Shown here: in pieces, positions 47,490-59,734 of the stretch
How positions within the stretch are numbered: the first letter of the stretch is position 1
Layout of the letters: every line of letters starts with the position of its first letter
NCBI GenBank assembly: GCA_029891345.1
Contig: CM057002.1
Coordinates: 16,738,295 to 16,802,294, forward strand
Source of the DNA: Dryococelus australis
Lineage: Eukaryota; Arthropoda; Insecta; Phasmatodea; Phasmatidae
Direction of reading: 5' to 3'
DNA length: 64,000 nucleotides
The notes under the pieces: model-generated
The model's input: the letters and a program-made list of their open reading frames with translations, nothing else
Databases searched by the model: none
Told to the model about the DNA's origin: nothing
Position numbers and translations under genes: made by a program

Positions 47490-49055
47490 AGATGATATAG
47501 CACTTTGTGTTCCGTATCCGGCCTTGGCAAGTGGTGGATGGAACTTCCGGCCCTTTTAAGCGGTGGACAGAGCTTAGGATATTTCACGTCGCTTTTTGCA
47601 TTGGTATTCGGAAGTGATATCCACAGTGGGTCATGCTGTCTAAAGCAGTTTGAGCTCCCGTCCAGCCTTTGCAAGTGGTGGCGGAGTATGAACTACTTAG
47701 GTCCCTCAATTCCACGTGTGGAGGAGTACCTACTGTTTTGGACGCTCCCGAAGATCTACCAAGTTTGGCAGAACTCAGTTTACCTCTTAGAGTGTGTGGA
47801 AGTACCTTAGTGGTTCTCTTACAAGATCAGCTGGTTTTACTTCAGAAATTGAATATTATGTTTCATAAAAGCGTAAAACGTTAGGTTCAAACCAGAAGTT
47901 AAAACTCAGAGTCAAAATTAGGTTACAAGAATAATACGTTTTAATGATACGTATTAGAACATGATGGTTTAACACTCTCCTACTCATATGTTGAATTCCC
48001 AGGTGAAGGCGACCTGGTTGCAAAGCTAAAGATTACATGGCCGAATTAATCTAGTAAGAAAAGATCAAACTAAGAGACAAACTTCCCTAACTTAATATTG
48101 GGGTATTCTGAAGGAACCATTGTATGTGCTGCTCCACAAGCAGGTGGGCAGTGAGGGAGGTGTTCTAGAAGGGACATCATCGTCGTGACCATTACCTCAA
48201 GGATTTCTGTCCATTGTCGAGGGAGGGGAGGTACGCGAGCGCAATGTTGGCAGGACCCTTTGGATGGCGATGTCTCCCGGGAGCTACTGGAACTGCGGGG
48301 TTGTAAGTGAGGACTGGTGGCAGCCAAATACGTGTTGAGTTCCTGGTTGTGTCGGTTTACTGGCGCGAAGAGATTCCAGCCATTACAGTGGTGGGTTCTG
48401 TGGAGCCTAGTGGCTTGCACATCCTTAAGAAAGTCTCTGGCCTTGGCAAGTGATGGAGGAGGGTTTGCGAGCTCTTCCCCCTGACTGCTACCTCCGGCTA
48501 TTACAGCAGTGGTGGTGCAGCCAACTGCCTTGAGCCAGTGTTATGATGGCCCTTTTATACTAATTTCCGAAGCTTGTAGGGGCTCAGAAGGGCGACAGGG
48601 AAGCTAGCCTTGCTTCTCAAGGGTTGAAAATTCTTGTTACAGAAGGGGTGCCATTCTTTTCTTATCTTCTGTGCTGGAGGCATTGACATTTCTTATCTCC
48701 TCGGCAGGAGGCTCTGGAGACTGGAGCTGCTCCAGTAAAATGCATGCTGCCCTCCAGTGGCGCACTGTGGAACTGGTGCGAACTTAGCTGGAGGGTGCCA
48801 GTGGCTTGGTAGAAAGTACAATCTTCAAAGTAGGGCGTTGACGTGACTGCTTCTTGGACAATCTGGGCGAACAGTACAGTACAATCTAGATGCACGTGTC
48901 TGTAGTAGCTTTGACAATGTCAATGTACCCTGTAAACACATGTCCTGCTTCAAGTACTGTTTGTTATGCTTGGCCTGCCCTGTTAAGAGTATTGCGCTCC
49001 AAGATGGGGCAAAGTTGTTTAGTAGAGTGCGCATCGCAAATATGCAGGAATGCAT
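47490..49055 (-). mobile_element. LTR copy L4
   Basis: Minus-strand sense TATA box AGTATAAAAGGGCC near 48553, palindrome at 47999-48017 (CCAGGTGAAGGCGACCTGG), ATTAAA-type signal at about 47940. It shares the ...CAAGAAGC.GTCACGTCAACG segment with P1 and P2. Confidence 0.75.
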
Positions 49056-49499
49056 CATACTTAAAAAGGATTAAACTAAAGGCCACGGAATTTAGTTACT
49101 TTTGCTTTACACATTGGAGTAAGCGGAGATTTATATATGTGTTTATGGTTTAAAAATATCACAAGCAAGGCATGTTCACTAGTCACAATGCATGTGGCAA
49201 TGTCGATTTTTACATTTGTTGTAATAATACACAGTGGTTTGAAAGAATTAACAAGTAACTCTTTCAAAAATGCTCCATTAACTATGAACAACCTATATAA
49301 TGTTATTAATATGTGACTATGTTTTGTCGTAGTACCGCTACTGATTTGCTATATGTGTATATAATTGTTAAATGCAACTTGTGCAAAGTTATTTTCTATA
49401 AAATTGCGAAATCCAACTCTATAGTAGGATGTATAGCACCAAGCATTTCACAATGTTATCATGAATGGTTGAAGAGAAGAGAGCACCAGCTGTAGTTAC
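49056..49499. other. intron
   Basis: AT-rich, no gene. Confidence 0.5.
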
Positions 49500-49630
49500 C
49501 AAGAGGCCCCACTCCTCTCGCTGCAGCAGGCTGCGGGAGATGATCTGTGCCCTGCGCAGGATGCCCACGATGCCCTCCATATTGCATGCCACTGAGAAGC
49601 AGTCGTGTGCACGCACCACCAGCTCCACCA
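49500..49630 (-). CDS. spatacsin (SPG11) exon
   Basis: 131 bp. Enters in phase 1 and leaves in phase 0. Encodes VELVVRAHDCFSVACNMEGI, then LRRAQIISRSLLQREEWGLL. The RAHDCF..ACNMEGI motif is specific to the spatacsin C-terminal domain. Acceptor GTGCAG|TGG, donor CTTG|GTAACT. Confidence 0.95.
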
Positions 49631-49798
49631 CTGCACACCATGAACCAAGCACACGTTCAAGTAGATGCACACGTGCGGACAGCAATTTTACAACAAGGCA
49701 TATGAACTACTTACCAACCCACTGTACTAACATTCCATTTATCTTATAAAATCTAATCTTAACAAGAAGAGCTGCACAGTGCCTTAAAAATATATAAA

Positions 49799-49871
49799 GT
49801 TAACTCTCGTACCGAAAACACATGTACTAATAAACCGTATCCACAGTTAATTTTCATTGGTCCCGGCAAAA
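49799..49871. repeat. dispersed repeat, pogo/Tigger-like terminus (copy 2)
   Basis: Second copy of the repeat at 15538-15612, ending TTTTCATTGGTCCC. Confidence 0.6.
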
Positions 49872-50139
49872 CTCCTATATAAATAATGATAAAGCTAACT
49901 GCTTGTATCGTTTATCGGATATTGTGTCAATCAAAGTACAGTATATTTGGGTCTGTCACCTAAAATTTCCCACGACGACAGTTTTTAATCTGGTTGTTTA
50001 TGCAAATGTCTAATAACTGGACGTGAAATACGTCACATACACCACCGTTTATCACTGCTCTGCAGCGCGTTGTCTGTCTTCCCAACAGGTTTTACTTAGA
50101 GGATAATTCTTAATTAAAAATCTAGTCCCTAAGGAGTAG

Positions 50140-52130
50140 GTGTGGGCTTTGGTGCGAGGGGAGGGGTACTTACTTGCTATGTAATGCTCCTGAATTCTTC
50201 GGGCTCATTTTTCCCAGGTACAGGCAGCAGCGGAGATTATCTCCGGAGTGGGTATGGATGACAGGACGGTTTCCCATTGCCAGTTTCCTAGGTGTCGCAC
50301 AGTAAGCCTTAGTAAGAGTTAGCTGGGCAAGGCCTACGTGGCCTCGTTTTCTTTTCTTTGTAGTATGAAGAGAATGGCTGGAGCTTTCCTGTCCCAGGGT
50401 GTGATTATCACCCACACTGATACGGAGGCACTTTTTAAATTCTTGATTCCACCTTTCGGTGGGAATAGCCTAGGGGTGGTTGGAGAGTGTGGTCCAGCTG
50501 TTGACCCCTACATACGTCCCGCTAAGGTCGGCTGCTGAAGGGAGTGCCGTTATCCGTGAGTATTACTTGCGGTTATCGCCAGTGGGAAATACCTCCATTT
50601 CCAATTTGCCTTCAGGAAGATATGCTACAGCTCAAACCTCTCTATCGCCACCCCTATCCAGCTGATTGGAGGGGTAACACAAGCCAGAGTATAAATAGTG
50701 GGACGCTCGCCCGCTCATGACCAGTCATGTCTCCACTGCAGTCCTTGCCGGAGATTGTGACCTGCCTGCTCGTCTCGCTCTAAACCTACCTTCCTTCACT
50801 GCATTCATGCCAAAGGAACCTCCTCTCCTCGGTCTCCAACACAACCAATTTACCGGAGCCTTCCTTCTAACTTGCTTATTCTTCACCAGATTCATGTTGA
50901 AGATCCAATCTATGCCAACGTTGTCTACATACCCAAACACTGCGGCCCCTTCTGGGCAAACATAGTAAGTTTCATAACGCTTGTCTACCCTGCCATTGTT
51001 AGCTTAGGCCCATGTCACCTTCACCTGGCACAGCATAGGTTCAGCTTCCCTAAGCTCTTGCCAACGTTAGGAGATAGTGCGACACCACTCTCTTTACTTC
51101 CTGTTACAAGGAACAAACAGAAGTCTTACCAACTCAAGGGTATCCTTTCCTGTAGTTGTAATACCTCTCCCAGTGGGCCTCACGCCATCCACGGGATTGC
51201 AGGTGACTGGGGAAATTACTCATACGAGCCCAAAACACATCAATTGGGTACCCATGCACACATTGGATGGCCACCCTTTTTGTACTCCACGGAGTACAGA
51301 ACAGTAGAGCCCTGCCACTCGGTACTCCATCTCTTGAGGCCAGCTTCTATGCTCAGTAGCATACTCTCTCCCCTGTGTTATGACGCCAGAGTTAGTGTTC
51401 TCTGAGTGTGGGGAGACTGTTCCCTCCTGAGACACTCACCCACGTGCAGACACTAACCGTGGCCATACACAAGTTAGAACAACACATCACCTGCAGTCAC
51501 TTCATAGACGTTAGTATGTGATTCAGTCCAGATGCCATACTGCCATCAGAGTGATATCCGAGAGAAGATCAGACAGGTACTTACTGCCCCTGGGCAGGAG
51601 CCTATTCCCCCTCCCCCCTAACTTCAATAGCACAGCTCTCTCCGAAGGATCAAGTCCAGGCATTGCACAGTCTCCAGATACCAATCACACCAGAGATTCC
51701 CAAGGACCTCTTCCAAGACCCCATTTGCCTGAGTCGGGAAACGTAGCCCTTGCTGGCAGCATACTTCAGCGGACAGGACCAGTTCTTGGGACTCGCCAAC
51801 GCCTACTTCGGGGGATCAGAACCGGCGGAATAAACACCTACGACAGAAACAGCCTTCGAGCTCCTGCCCACCAACCAACCTAGCTCACACTCACACCAGC
51901 AGGTGCTGACCCAGGTTAGGCAGCCTCCGCAGGTTATGCGTCGCCCAGGTATACCACGTAAGAGCCAATCCTCTGAAACGAAAGATCACTCTCATGGAAC
52001 TGGATTTCGTGCCCTGCCGTAAAGCTACCGAGCCAGTACTCCACACTGGATGTGCGCCAATGCCACGTAGAGGCTGAACTCATCCAGAACCCCCTGACAC
52101 CAGGTGTGCCTGATCTAGCACCCAACAAAA
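50140..52130 (+). mobile_element. LTR copy P3 with downstream remnant
   Basis: TATA box AGTATAAATAGTGGG at about 50690, palindrome CCATGTCACCTTCACCTGG at 51010-51028, followed by AGGAGATAGTGCGACACC, also found after the palindrome in P5. From 51400 to 52130 are degraded frames rich in Pro/Ser/Arg that may be internal sequence. No AATAAA in the usual place. Confidence 0.5.
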
Positions 52131-52996
52131 CCCCTTTTTAGTGTGGTGACGTCCTTGACAGCCCCAAAGCATCATGCGTCAGTCTTTCACAATTTGTTAA
52201 AAGATAAAATCCCAGTACTCTATAATACAAACCTCACGGGATCTGAATTTTCGCAGGTTGTACTAACGTGGTTTGTATTAAGGAGTGTTTGCAATAATTA
52301 TAAAAAATCCCAAAAAACTGAAATGTCAACTCAACAATAAAGCATATTGGAAACACACACATTCTTATCATTACGACTTCTTTTGGCTAGTGGACTTGAC
52401 AATACATTGTAATACAAAGTTACAAATTTTTTTTGTTATGCATACAAATCAACATAAAATTCCCTATATTTCTCCTAAGAGTGAAAATGACAAATTTGCA
52501 TTAATGAGAACTTTGTATCAATAAGGCTTTTATTATAGGCTGTTCACGGTAAACTGAGCACTTTCGTAAGCCCTGCTAAAGATCTACTTGTATGCACATT
52601 GTGTATTTTTCAGCCATATGTAAAATTAACGTTGCCATGGGCCTGATCACTTTATTCATGTGCTGGTCAAGTGAAACTGTGAAATTACTATAGAAGTAAG
52701 TATTTAACAAATTTTCTAATTCACGTACTCATAAGCATTAAAAAACTGTAAGCAAAATAAATAACTTCAGTATTAATTAATGTTTACTTAAAACTTTAAT
52801 TCAATGTTAAGACCTTTAACTACTTTCCCTCCGTTGTTACCAACTGAAATGGTTGCACACCAGCATCAAGAGCAGTGAGATTTCTCAAAGGTATAATAAA
52901 AAAATATTCAATTAACCATGAACAGTTATTGTAATACCAGTGCTCAGAAATGTGAATCTGTGTAAGAGCGGGGTAGAAGGCAGAGGGCAGACAGAC
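52131..52996. other. intron
   Basis: AT-rich, no gene. Confidence 0.5.
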
Positions 52997-53155
52997 CTTG
53001 GTGGAGGGTGTCAGAGGAGGTGACGGAGACAGGGACGTCAGTAGCGGCGGAGAGCAGCTTGTAGCCCAACAGGGAGGGGTCGGCACACAGGTCCAGCAAC
53101 AGGTGGAAGCTGGTGTTGAGGTCGCACCCCCACACTATGCACGGCACTGCCTCCC
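52997..53155 (-). CDS. spatacsin (SPG11) exon
   Basis: 159 bp, in phase 1 and out phase 1. Encodes GEAVPCIVWGCDLNTSFHLL and then DLCADPSLLGYKLL. Acceptor TTTACAG|GG at 53157-53156, donor CCAAG|GTCTGTC at 52996-52995. It links the exons on either side without a stop. Confidence 0.9.
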
Positions 53156-54819
53156 CTGTAAACACTCATGGGCATTGGCACATATCTCCCAAACTGGCAG
53201 CAGGCTGAACTGGACACTACAACTCTCTCAAAGTACTTCGCTTTAAAGTACATATTACCAAATCTATTGCTAAAGTAATACTTAATATATGTTCTGTACA
53301 AAGAAGTTTTCAAAATTAAGCGTAAAATTTCAAGTCTGCCCATGTGCTTTGTATCGAGATTGTCACGTAAATTTTTTTTTTAGGGTTTTATGACTCTAAT
53401 CTGATTGTTTAAAAAAAATTAAAACAAAAGAAATATGTGATGGAATTTCCTGAAACTAAAACGAAATTAGAAAGTAATTTCACAGAGTTCAGTCTTAACA
53501 AACGTTTAACAAAAGTCTTAACATTTGATCTATTTTCTTAAATTATGTACTACGCCACACATTCTTGAGTTGTGTTCAAGTTCACTGTCACATACCCTCT
53601 TTAACTAGCATTTAATCACTTCAGTATCAAAAATTCCCAACATTCCAGTGATCCCTTCATGAATAAGATGTATAATTTCAAACACCCATTTCAGTTTCGC
53701 AATTTTTACAAATTCTGATACCTAAATGAAAAAAATTTATGCACCACGAGTGCAATCATTGAACACATATAGCCTCCTACCCTGGTGCTCTTCCAATGCC
53801 TACTATGATGCTGAGCACAGTTGCATCCTATTGGCTCATGTTGTAAAACAGATGTCTACAAACCTGAGAGTGGGTAGATGCAAAACCTCACTGTGGTGGA
53901 CCAGTTTAAACTTGTGTTTTCAACACATTTCTGCTACTCTTGCTACAAGGCTTTCAGCAGTCAGTTAAGTTCCAAGCTGTTGACTCAAGTGGCACACTTG
54001 CGCAAGGCTAGGCATTCTCTGGGGTTGCTCTTGCACCTTAGACTCTTTCAAACCTAGATACAGCCCTGTTCTAGTATCGCTTGACAAACCTGTTCCTTGT
54101 CCGTCAAGACATTAGTTAGGCACATGCCGAAGGTATAAGTATTGAGTTGTCTTTTGGCTAATTCGTTTTGACCCGTCACTTGCTTCTAGTTTTAATTATT
54201 TTTCTGGCTTGCATACTGTGTGCTTTCTGCTTATGCACTTCCAGGCTAATGCCCGGCCTCCAGGAACTAGATCCAAACTCAATACCCTTTGAAGGATGCT
54301 CACACTTCTTGTCAGAGTTTGGTGCACCAGTTGCTTGCAGGCAATGCTACCCTTCTGGCCACCACAATGGCAAGGAGAAAGAGAATATTTCCAACATCCA
54401 CAGGCTCGAGGAGAGCAACACTCAAGGTCACCGTGGTACTTTGACTACAAGCAGGTTATGCCACTGAACTAGAAACATTATGGCCTCAGTGGGGAATGCC
54501 AGGATTCTGAGAGGAAGTTGAGATATGTAGTGATTATGGCACTCATTAAACTCTTCCTGACGACAAAAAGGGGCTGCTAATTATGTTATAGATGCTGCAC
54601 CTCTGATATGGGCTCCATCAGAGATCACCCCTAGACCCCAGGACAACGGCACCAGGGAGTCATTTCCTCACTGGGTGGTCCATGCTCCTTCCCCCCTTGC
54701 ACTATCACAACTGTAATATATCTTCTTAGATATGGCTGCACCTGTTCCTACGAACACCCACTGAATCCACTGACCCGTGACACATTATTGCGCTGTTAGC
54801 AAGCACACACTAGGCTACG
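53156..54819. other. intron, no gene
   Basis: Open frames at 53726-53968 and 54168-54467 have no domain. Nothing supportable. Confidence 0.45.
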
Positions 54820-55990
54820 ACTGCGTCCCATCTTGGAGAACCTTAATCATTATGGGCCAGTCACATCATTATTAAAACAGTAATTTAGGTCGGATAAGTG
54901 CCTACAGGATACATGCGAAAGCCCCAACCGATACTACAGACATGTGATCCTAGATTTTACTGTCTCTCGCCATGCACCCACAAGCAGTCATGTCACCACC
55001 CCCCTCCGAAGATGGCTCTATCTACAAGATCGCTGGCGCCTCTAAGGATGGTTGTGGTATATCACCACCGCGCTGCTGGAGGGCAGCACAGCTTCTGGAG
55101 CATCACAGCCTCCACAAGCATGCGGGAAGGCAAAGATGTATTGTCGCCTCCGCCCATGCAGATAAGAGATCCAGGCACCCATGTGTGATGTCAGAACTTC
55201 CTACCCTCTGGAAGTGGGGCCAGCTTCCCCCTTCACCCTTCTGAGGACCAACAAGCTTGCAGACAAAACCTCACTGTAGTCTACTGCACCTTCTCTGCTA
55301 CGAGACCTGAGGATGTCACCTGAGGGTGTCAGCTAAGGGTAAGTGCTAGTCCGCCTTGTCTCCAGCTGTAATAACCAGAGGATATCTAAACAAGGTTAAA
55401 GCTATGAACTAGAACCCTTTGTCCGTATCGGTAGCCAGCATCCTCCAGAGGGTCCTCGACAGTCAACAGCCACCAGCAGCTCCAGTGCTTTGCTGACAAC
55501 TAGAGGGTCTCCACCTCTTCGGCAACCTGCCAATGCCGCTCTTGTCGACCTTCTTTCTTCCGTACTAATCTTCCTCTAGGTAGCCTTCTGGTCACGATGA
55601 TGACATTCTCCCTCTGGATGCTAGCCACATCCACTTCTTCAGCACCCTTCTGGGGTTGAACCCCGATAGCTAGGTTCCTTCAGAACAACTTCATATTGGG
55701 GGAACTACACTTCAGTTGAGATTTTATTAGTTAAATTAAACTTTAAAAATCTAATTCACTCATTACACAATAAGATTCACTCTACCAACAGGGTGCCTTT
55801 CTCTGATCATAACGTCAACCTTTTTATCAATTTATTATTATATTGATTAAAATCTCTAGGAGAGTGCAGCCGCATATGTTAAAAATCAGTTACAATAAAT
55901 AATGTATTTATTTGTAAAGTAACTTCCTGGCTTTCTCATTTGTAGACTTGCACCTTGTCACTTTAAGCCCTTCAGGCCTAAAGAAAACTC
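54820..55990 (+). mobile_element. LTR copy P4
   Basis: Follows P2 block by block: CCCATCTTGGAGAACC, ACAGGATACAT, TACTACAGACA, AAGCAGTCATGTCACC..CCCCTCCGAAGA. AATAAA near 55893. The palindrome is too worn to identify. Confidence 0.6.
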
Positions 55991-56120
55991 TGGTTTAGAG
56001 AATAATTAATTGAGACACTCATTCAAGCCACAAAGGCAGGTTACCATAATCCACCCAGCGAAATTGAGTGAGCAAAGTATCTCCCTACTCCACCTCCACT
56101 ATAAAAGTAATGAGTGGAGT

Positions 56121-56143
56121 TCGGGGGGGGGGGGGGGGGGGGG
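56121..56143. repeat. poly(G) run
   Basis: A run of more than 20 G at the start of the P4 internal region. Confidence 0.95.
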
Positions 56144-56339
56144 GTTGCCTGGACCACTTGACCAACTTTGGAGGTTCTCTGAGCATCCTTGAAGAAAACA
56201 ACAGCGACGCATCCGCCATGTATATTCCAACCACCTCTTTAAAGGCCGGGCCAGGGATAACAGAGTGTACAAAATTGTTGGCAAGCCAGAGTGCTCAGCT
56301 ATACAGGCTAAGGCCACGTACACTACCAATTTATTCCAG

Positions 56340-56560
56340 GTAACTGTACTTACGGCATACTCATACCATACCGTAAAAAAGGAGGTGTTACGCATAAACG
56401 TAGAATTGACATAGAGATTCTCGAGCTCATTGAATCAGTGGCTATTCAATTACAGAAACCTATAGAATTATACAAACCACTAACCCAGTTACCAAAGGGA
56501 CCACATGCAATACATATGGCAATCAATACTGATGCGTGCAGCTTACACTACTATTAACTA
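56340..56560 (+). pseudogene. internal ORF start of the hairpin-LTR family (after P4)
   Basis: Reads IPYRKKGGVTHKRRIDIEIL, then LIESVAIQLQKPIELYKPL. It aligns loosely with the frames after P1 and L4. Confidence 0.35.
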
Positions 56561-58560
56561 CGATTATGACTCATCGCTCTTCACGTGGAGTATACCCTTA
56601 CTTCAACCACCCATGTGAGAGTTGTTACCGCAGTCCAATACACGGTTGTTGCACGCCGCTTAAATCTACAGGGCGGCCAAACACGTGGCTACAAGGTTAC
56701 GCAACCAGCAAGCATGCCGCCTCCTCCTGTGCCTTGGCGCTGAGTGTCTACAAGCTGTCAACCACTTCGGGCACGGCCGAGCGCTGCCCAAGATCCATAA
56801 ACCAAGAACGCTGACGAGATGGTTCCCCCTACCCATGCCAGGCTCACTGCATAAGAATGTCACACGCCTTCCCCGTACCCCGCCGCGGCAGCCTAGACTT
56901 CTGATTATGTAAGTCCGTGCACGGTGGGACTCCAGCAGTCATTCATATTTCTTCTCTTGAGTTAACCTCGAGCACTCCTTAGTGCTGGATCCTCCAGCGA
57001 ACTTTGAGTCTTTCAGTAGCCATCGCTGCTACTCTCTGCGACAACAACAGTCTTCGACATGCGTCGAACACAAATATACCCTGCTACTAACTTAACTTCT
57101 TTTTGTCTCTTCCAACAACCCGCAATTAGACAACTTTAGTCAAGTAGTTACATATTCAGTTTTCTAGTGCACTTTCCCTCTAGCCTAGGACCAGATCACC
57201 TACACCTGGTTAACATAGTTTTCCTTAAGTATTCCATCTACTTGGTAGGAGATAGCACCAGTCACTGTGTTTATTGAGTCCTCAATAAATACGGCTTTGT
57301 TCTCTATCTTAACGCTTTTATTTCTAGAGTAACCTCTACTTCGCCTGCTAGGAATAGGTCGCACTGTACACTGCCGACAGAAACCATGAACTTTTGTAAA
57401 CCTGAACTAGCTTGACTGAGACCCCCTTTCTGGGAACCTCCAGTTTGGTAACATACCCATTAGATGGCCGCATGTTGCTTCCTACTACCCAGAGCACCCA
57501 GGTGCTGGAGGGAAGGAACAGAGGAGCCACAACCACTAGGAATACTTTCAGCCAGTGAGAGACAGCAAGCCTAGGTTATATCACCTACCAGAGCACCTAG
57601 GTGATGGAGGCGGTATTGACCTTGGTAGTGAACCTGGCCTTGGCTGGATGTCACATCCAGTAGTAGCATTGGTGGCCCACACGGCTCAACGTCTCTGATC
57701 TGCCCGTTAACGTGGGGGATCAGTGGCAACTCTTACCGAGCTTGTGCCACGAATCAGCTACTGGATCTACACTATTATAGGGAATAGTTTTCTCGTCCGG
57801 AGTACACGACGTGTCTTGCTCAGTGGCAAATAAAAATCTATGACTTACAAGATATGGAAAGGCAGACAGCACAGGGAACAAAAGATTGCTCATCTAGATG
57901 CCAAACAGCGGAGTACCTTAGCCCCTCCTACGAATGAAAGACAGACAAAACGGGACTGCGCCGCCTGACTGAGATTACGGGTAGTCTCGACTGTCCCAGT
58001 GGTATAATATATATATTTCCCACCGCATGTCCGAACCAGTCCCAACTACAACCCTGTGCTGAGGGTCTAGTATACAGGACTGAAGCTACGTACGGATTAG
58101 TCAATCCTAGATTCTGAAGTCAACAGTCAGCGGCCTGGAACTTGGAGTACGGTGTGAGACTATTCAGTACAACGTAATCTAACCCAAGGACTGTAGCACC
58201 AGCTTTGCTCAGTCAGCAAACCCACGTTACCAACCGACCGAAGACCTCCCAAGTAAATCAGGTTTCTAACACCTCCTGTCAGTTACCTATAACTGTGGAC
58301 TTGGTTTAGCGCAATAAAACTCGACAATTGTGCCATACAGTCATTAGCTGGGCACGCGTCAATATTTACAAAGACATGCTACTAGGACTAGACCCTGTTC
58401 TCTTACACTACCATTCTAGTCAAATACCATCCTACAACTTCTAAGACTTCTTATGCACCGCTCTGCCGTAGCCAATAGCGGCTGTTTGCAAGGCCGTCAC
58501 CTGTTGCCACCAACCAGCCTATGACAGGTGCAACCCGGCCCTGTGTCCCTAAGGTAAGGC
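56560..58560 (+). mobile_element. LTR copy P5
   Basis: Palindrome CCAGATCACCTACACCTGG at 57191-57209, AATAAA at 57284-57289. 57480-57740 is the reverse-complement equivalent of the L2/L3 segments (CTCAACGTCTCTGATC...GGGGATCAGTGGCAACTC). The right boundary is uncertain. Confidence 0.55.
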
Positions 58561-59252
58561 CTCATGCTCTATAATTTTAACCGCCCCAGGCTTGGTCCCC
58601 GTGGTGACATCCATGTGACCAACTTTGTACAACGGAAAAGCTCCTACACGTAACGAAACTGCCCCCTTAAAGTTTGACATCTTAAATGTTGTTCGCGGTA
58701 TTGACAATGCGTTGGTCAAAGTCCTCCCCTGTGGTCAAAATATGAACTTCTCACAAACACACCTTAAGCCTGAAGTTTATCTTGACGTTAAAGGTCCCGG
58801 GTTCGATTTCCAGAGTGGACTCTAGCAAACCCCTTAACAAGAAACCCTTGACCCAACATGGCAGACCCCCACCTAACCAGCACACGTGTTTCTACATGCA
58901 ACGTAAATATTGGACTTGCGTCTTGACTCTGACTTGTCTTTGATACAGCTTATGCCTAAAGTGTTGTGTTAGGTGTAAAAATGTATATCTTCCCCAACCA
59001 CGAGGAAACGGACTCGTAACACCACTAAGAATTAATTCTTCTTTTGGTCCTCTGCTAAGTAACATTCCTGAAATATTACATTTGTTTGTGCACTGCTGTC
59101 CCCATACCCCAACATTAGGCTGGCAAAAAGAAGGCAGTAAAGTTCTTAGCTGCCTAAAATAAGCGCTCGGACAAGCAAGGGCCTAACAATCCTAGTATTT
59201 TTATTAATTGTACGAAGCAGCTAATTATTTAGACACGGGCAGAGCCACCAAC
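58561..59252. other. intron, no gene
   Basis: No domain. A lone B-box-like GGGTTCGATTTCC lies at about 58798, without an A box or cloverleaf. Confidence 0.45.
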
Positions 59253-59430
59253 CTTGTGAGGTGGCCCGGCACACTGCCTCCACTATTTTCAGGCAGAGCA
59301 GGTTGGCCACTTCCTCTGCAGATGGCTCCTCTGCACGGATCAGCCCACTGGCGACCAGCAACATGTCCGCACGCTCTCCGAAGAAGTCAGTCCGCAGTAG
59401 GTTGAGCGGGTCTTCCAGTGCCAGAACTTT
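59253..59430 (-). CDS. spatacsin (SPG11), most 5' exon in the window
   Basis: 178 bp, begins in phase 0 after ATTGCAG and ends in phase 1 before GTTGGT. Encodes KVLALEDPLNLLRTDFFGER, then a helical region ending IVEAVCRATSQ. The DPL.LLR.DFF.ER segment suits spatacsin, but this exon is less conserved than the others. Its assignment rests partly on phase continuity with 52997-53155. About 2,000 further residues would be expected upstream, outside the window. Confidence 0.8.
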
Positions 59431-59596
59431 CTGCAATCACAACATGCTCACGCCTCACACATGACAGGACAATTTACCTCCCACAACACTAGAGCATACC
59501 TCTGAGCTGAAAAGTGCCTCTGCAGATTTATTAAATATTACAAAAAAAGTAAAATTTACTTCTAAGGCACAGTTAATGTGAATGAGGTAGGGTGGC

Positions 59597-59660
59597 AGGT
59601 AGAACTTGACGTCTCATCAACAGCGATGTCATTAGAGATGGAGCAAGTTGTTCAGAGATG
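59597..59660. repeat. dispersed repeat (copy 2 of 2)
   Basis: Partner of 37131-37195. Confidence 0.6.
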
Positions 59661-59734
59661 CAGGGACAGGGAAGGAACTGTCCAGGAGTAGATGTAAAAG
59701 GGGAGTTCTAGCGCAACTCAATTTTAATCAAAAA

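Noticed and set aside
58780-58825. Possible tRNA gene (GGGTTCGATTTCC)
   Set aside because: Only a B-box-like stretch is present. No A box, acceptor stem or cloverleaf could be drawn.
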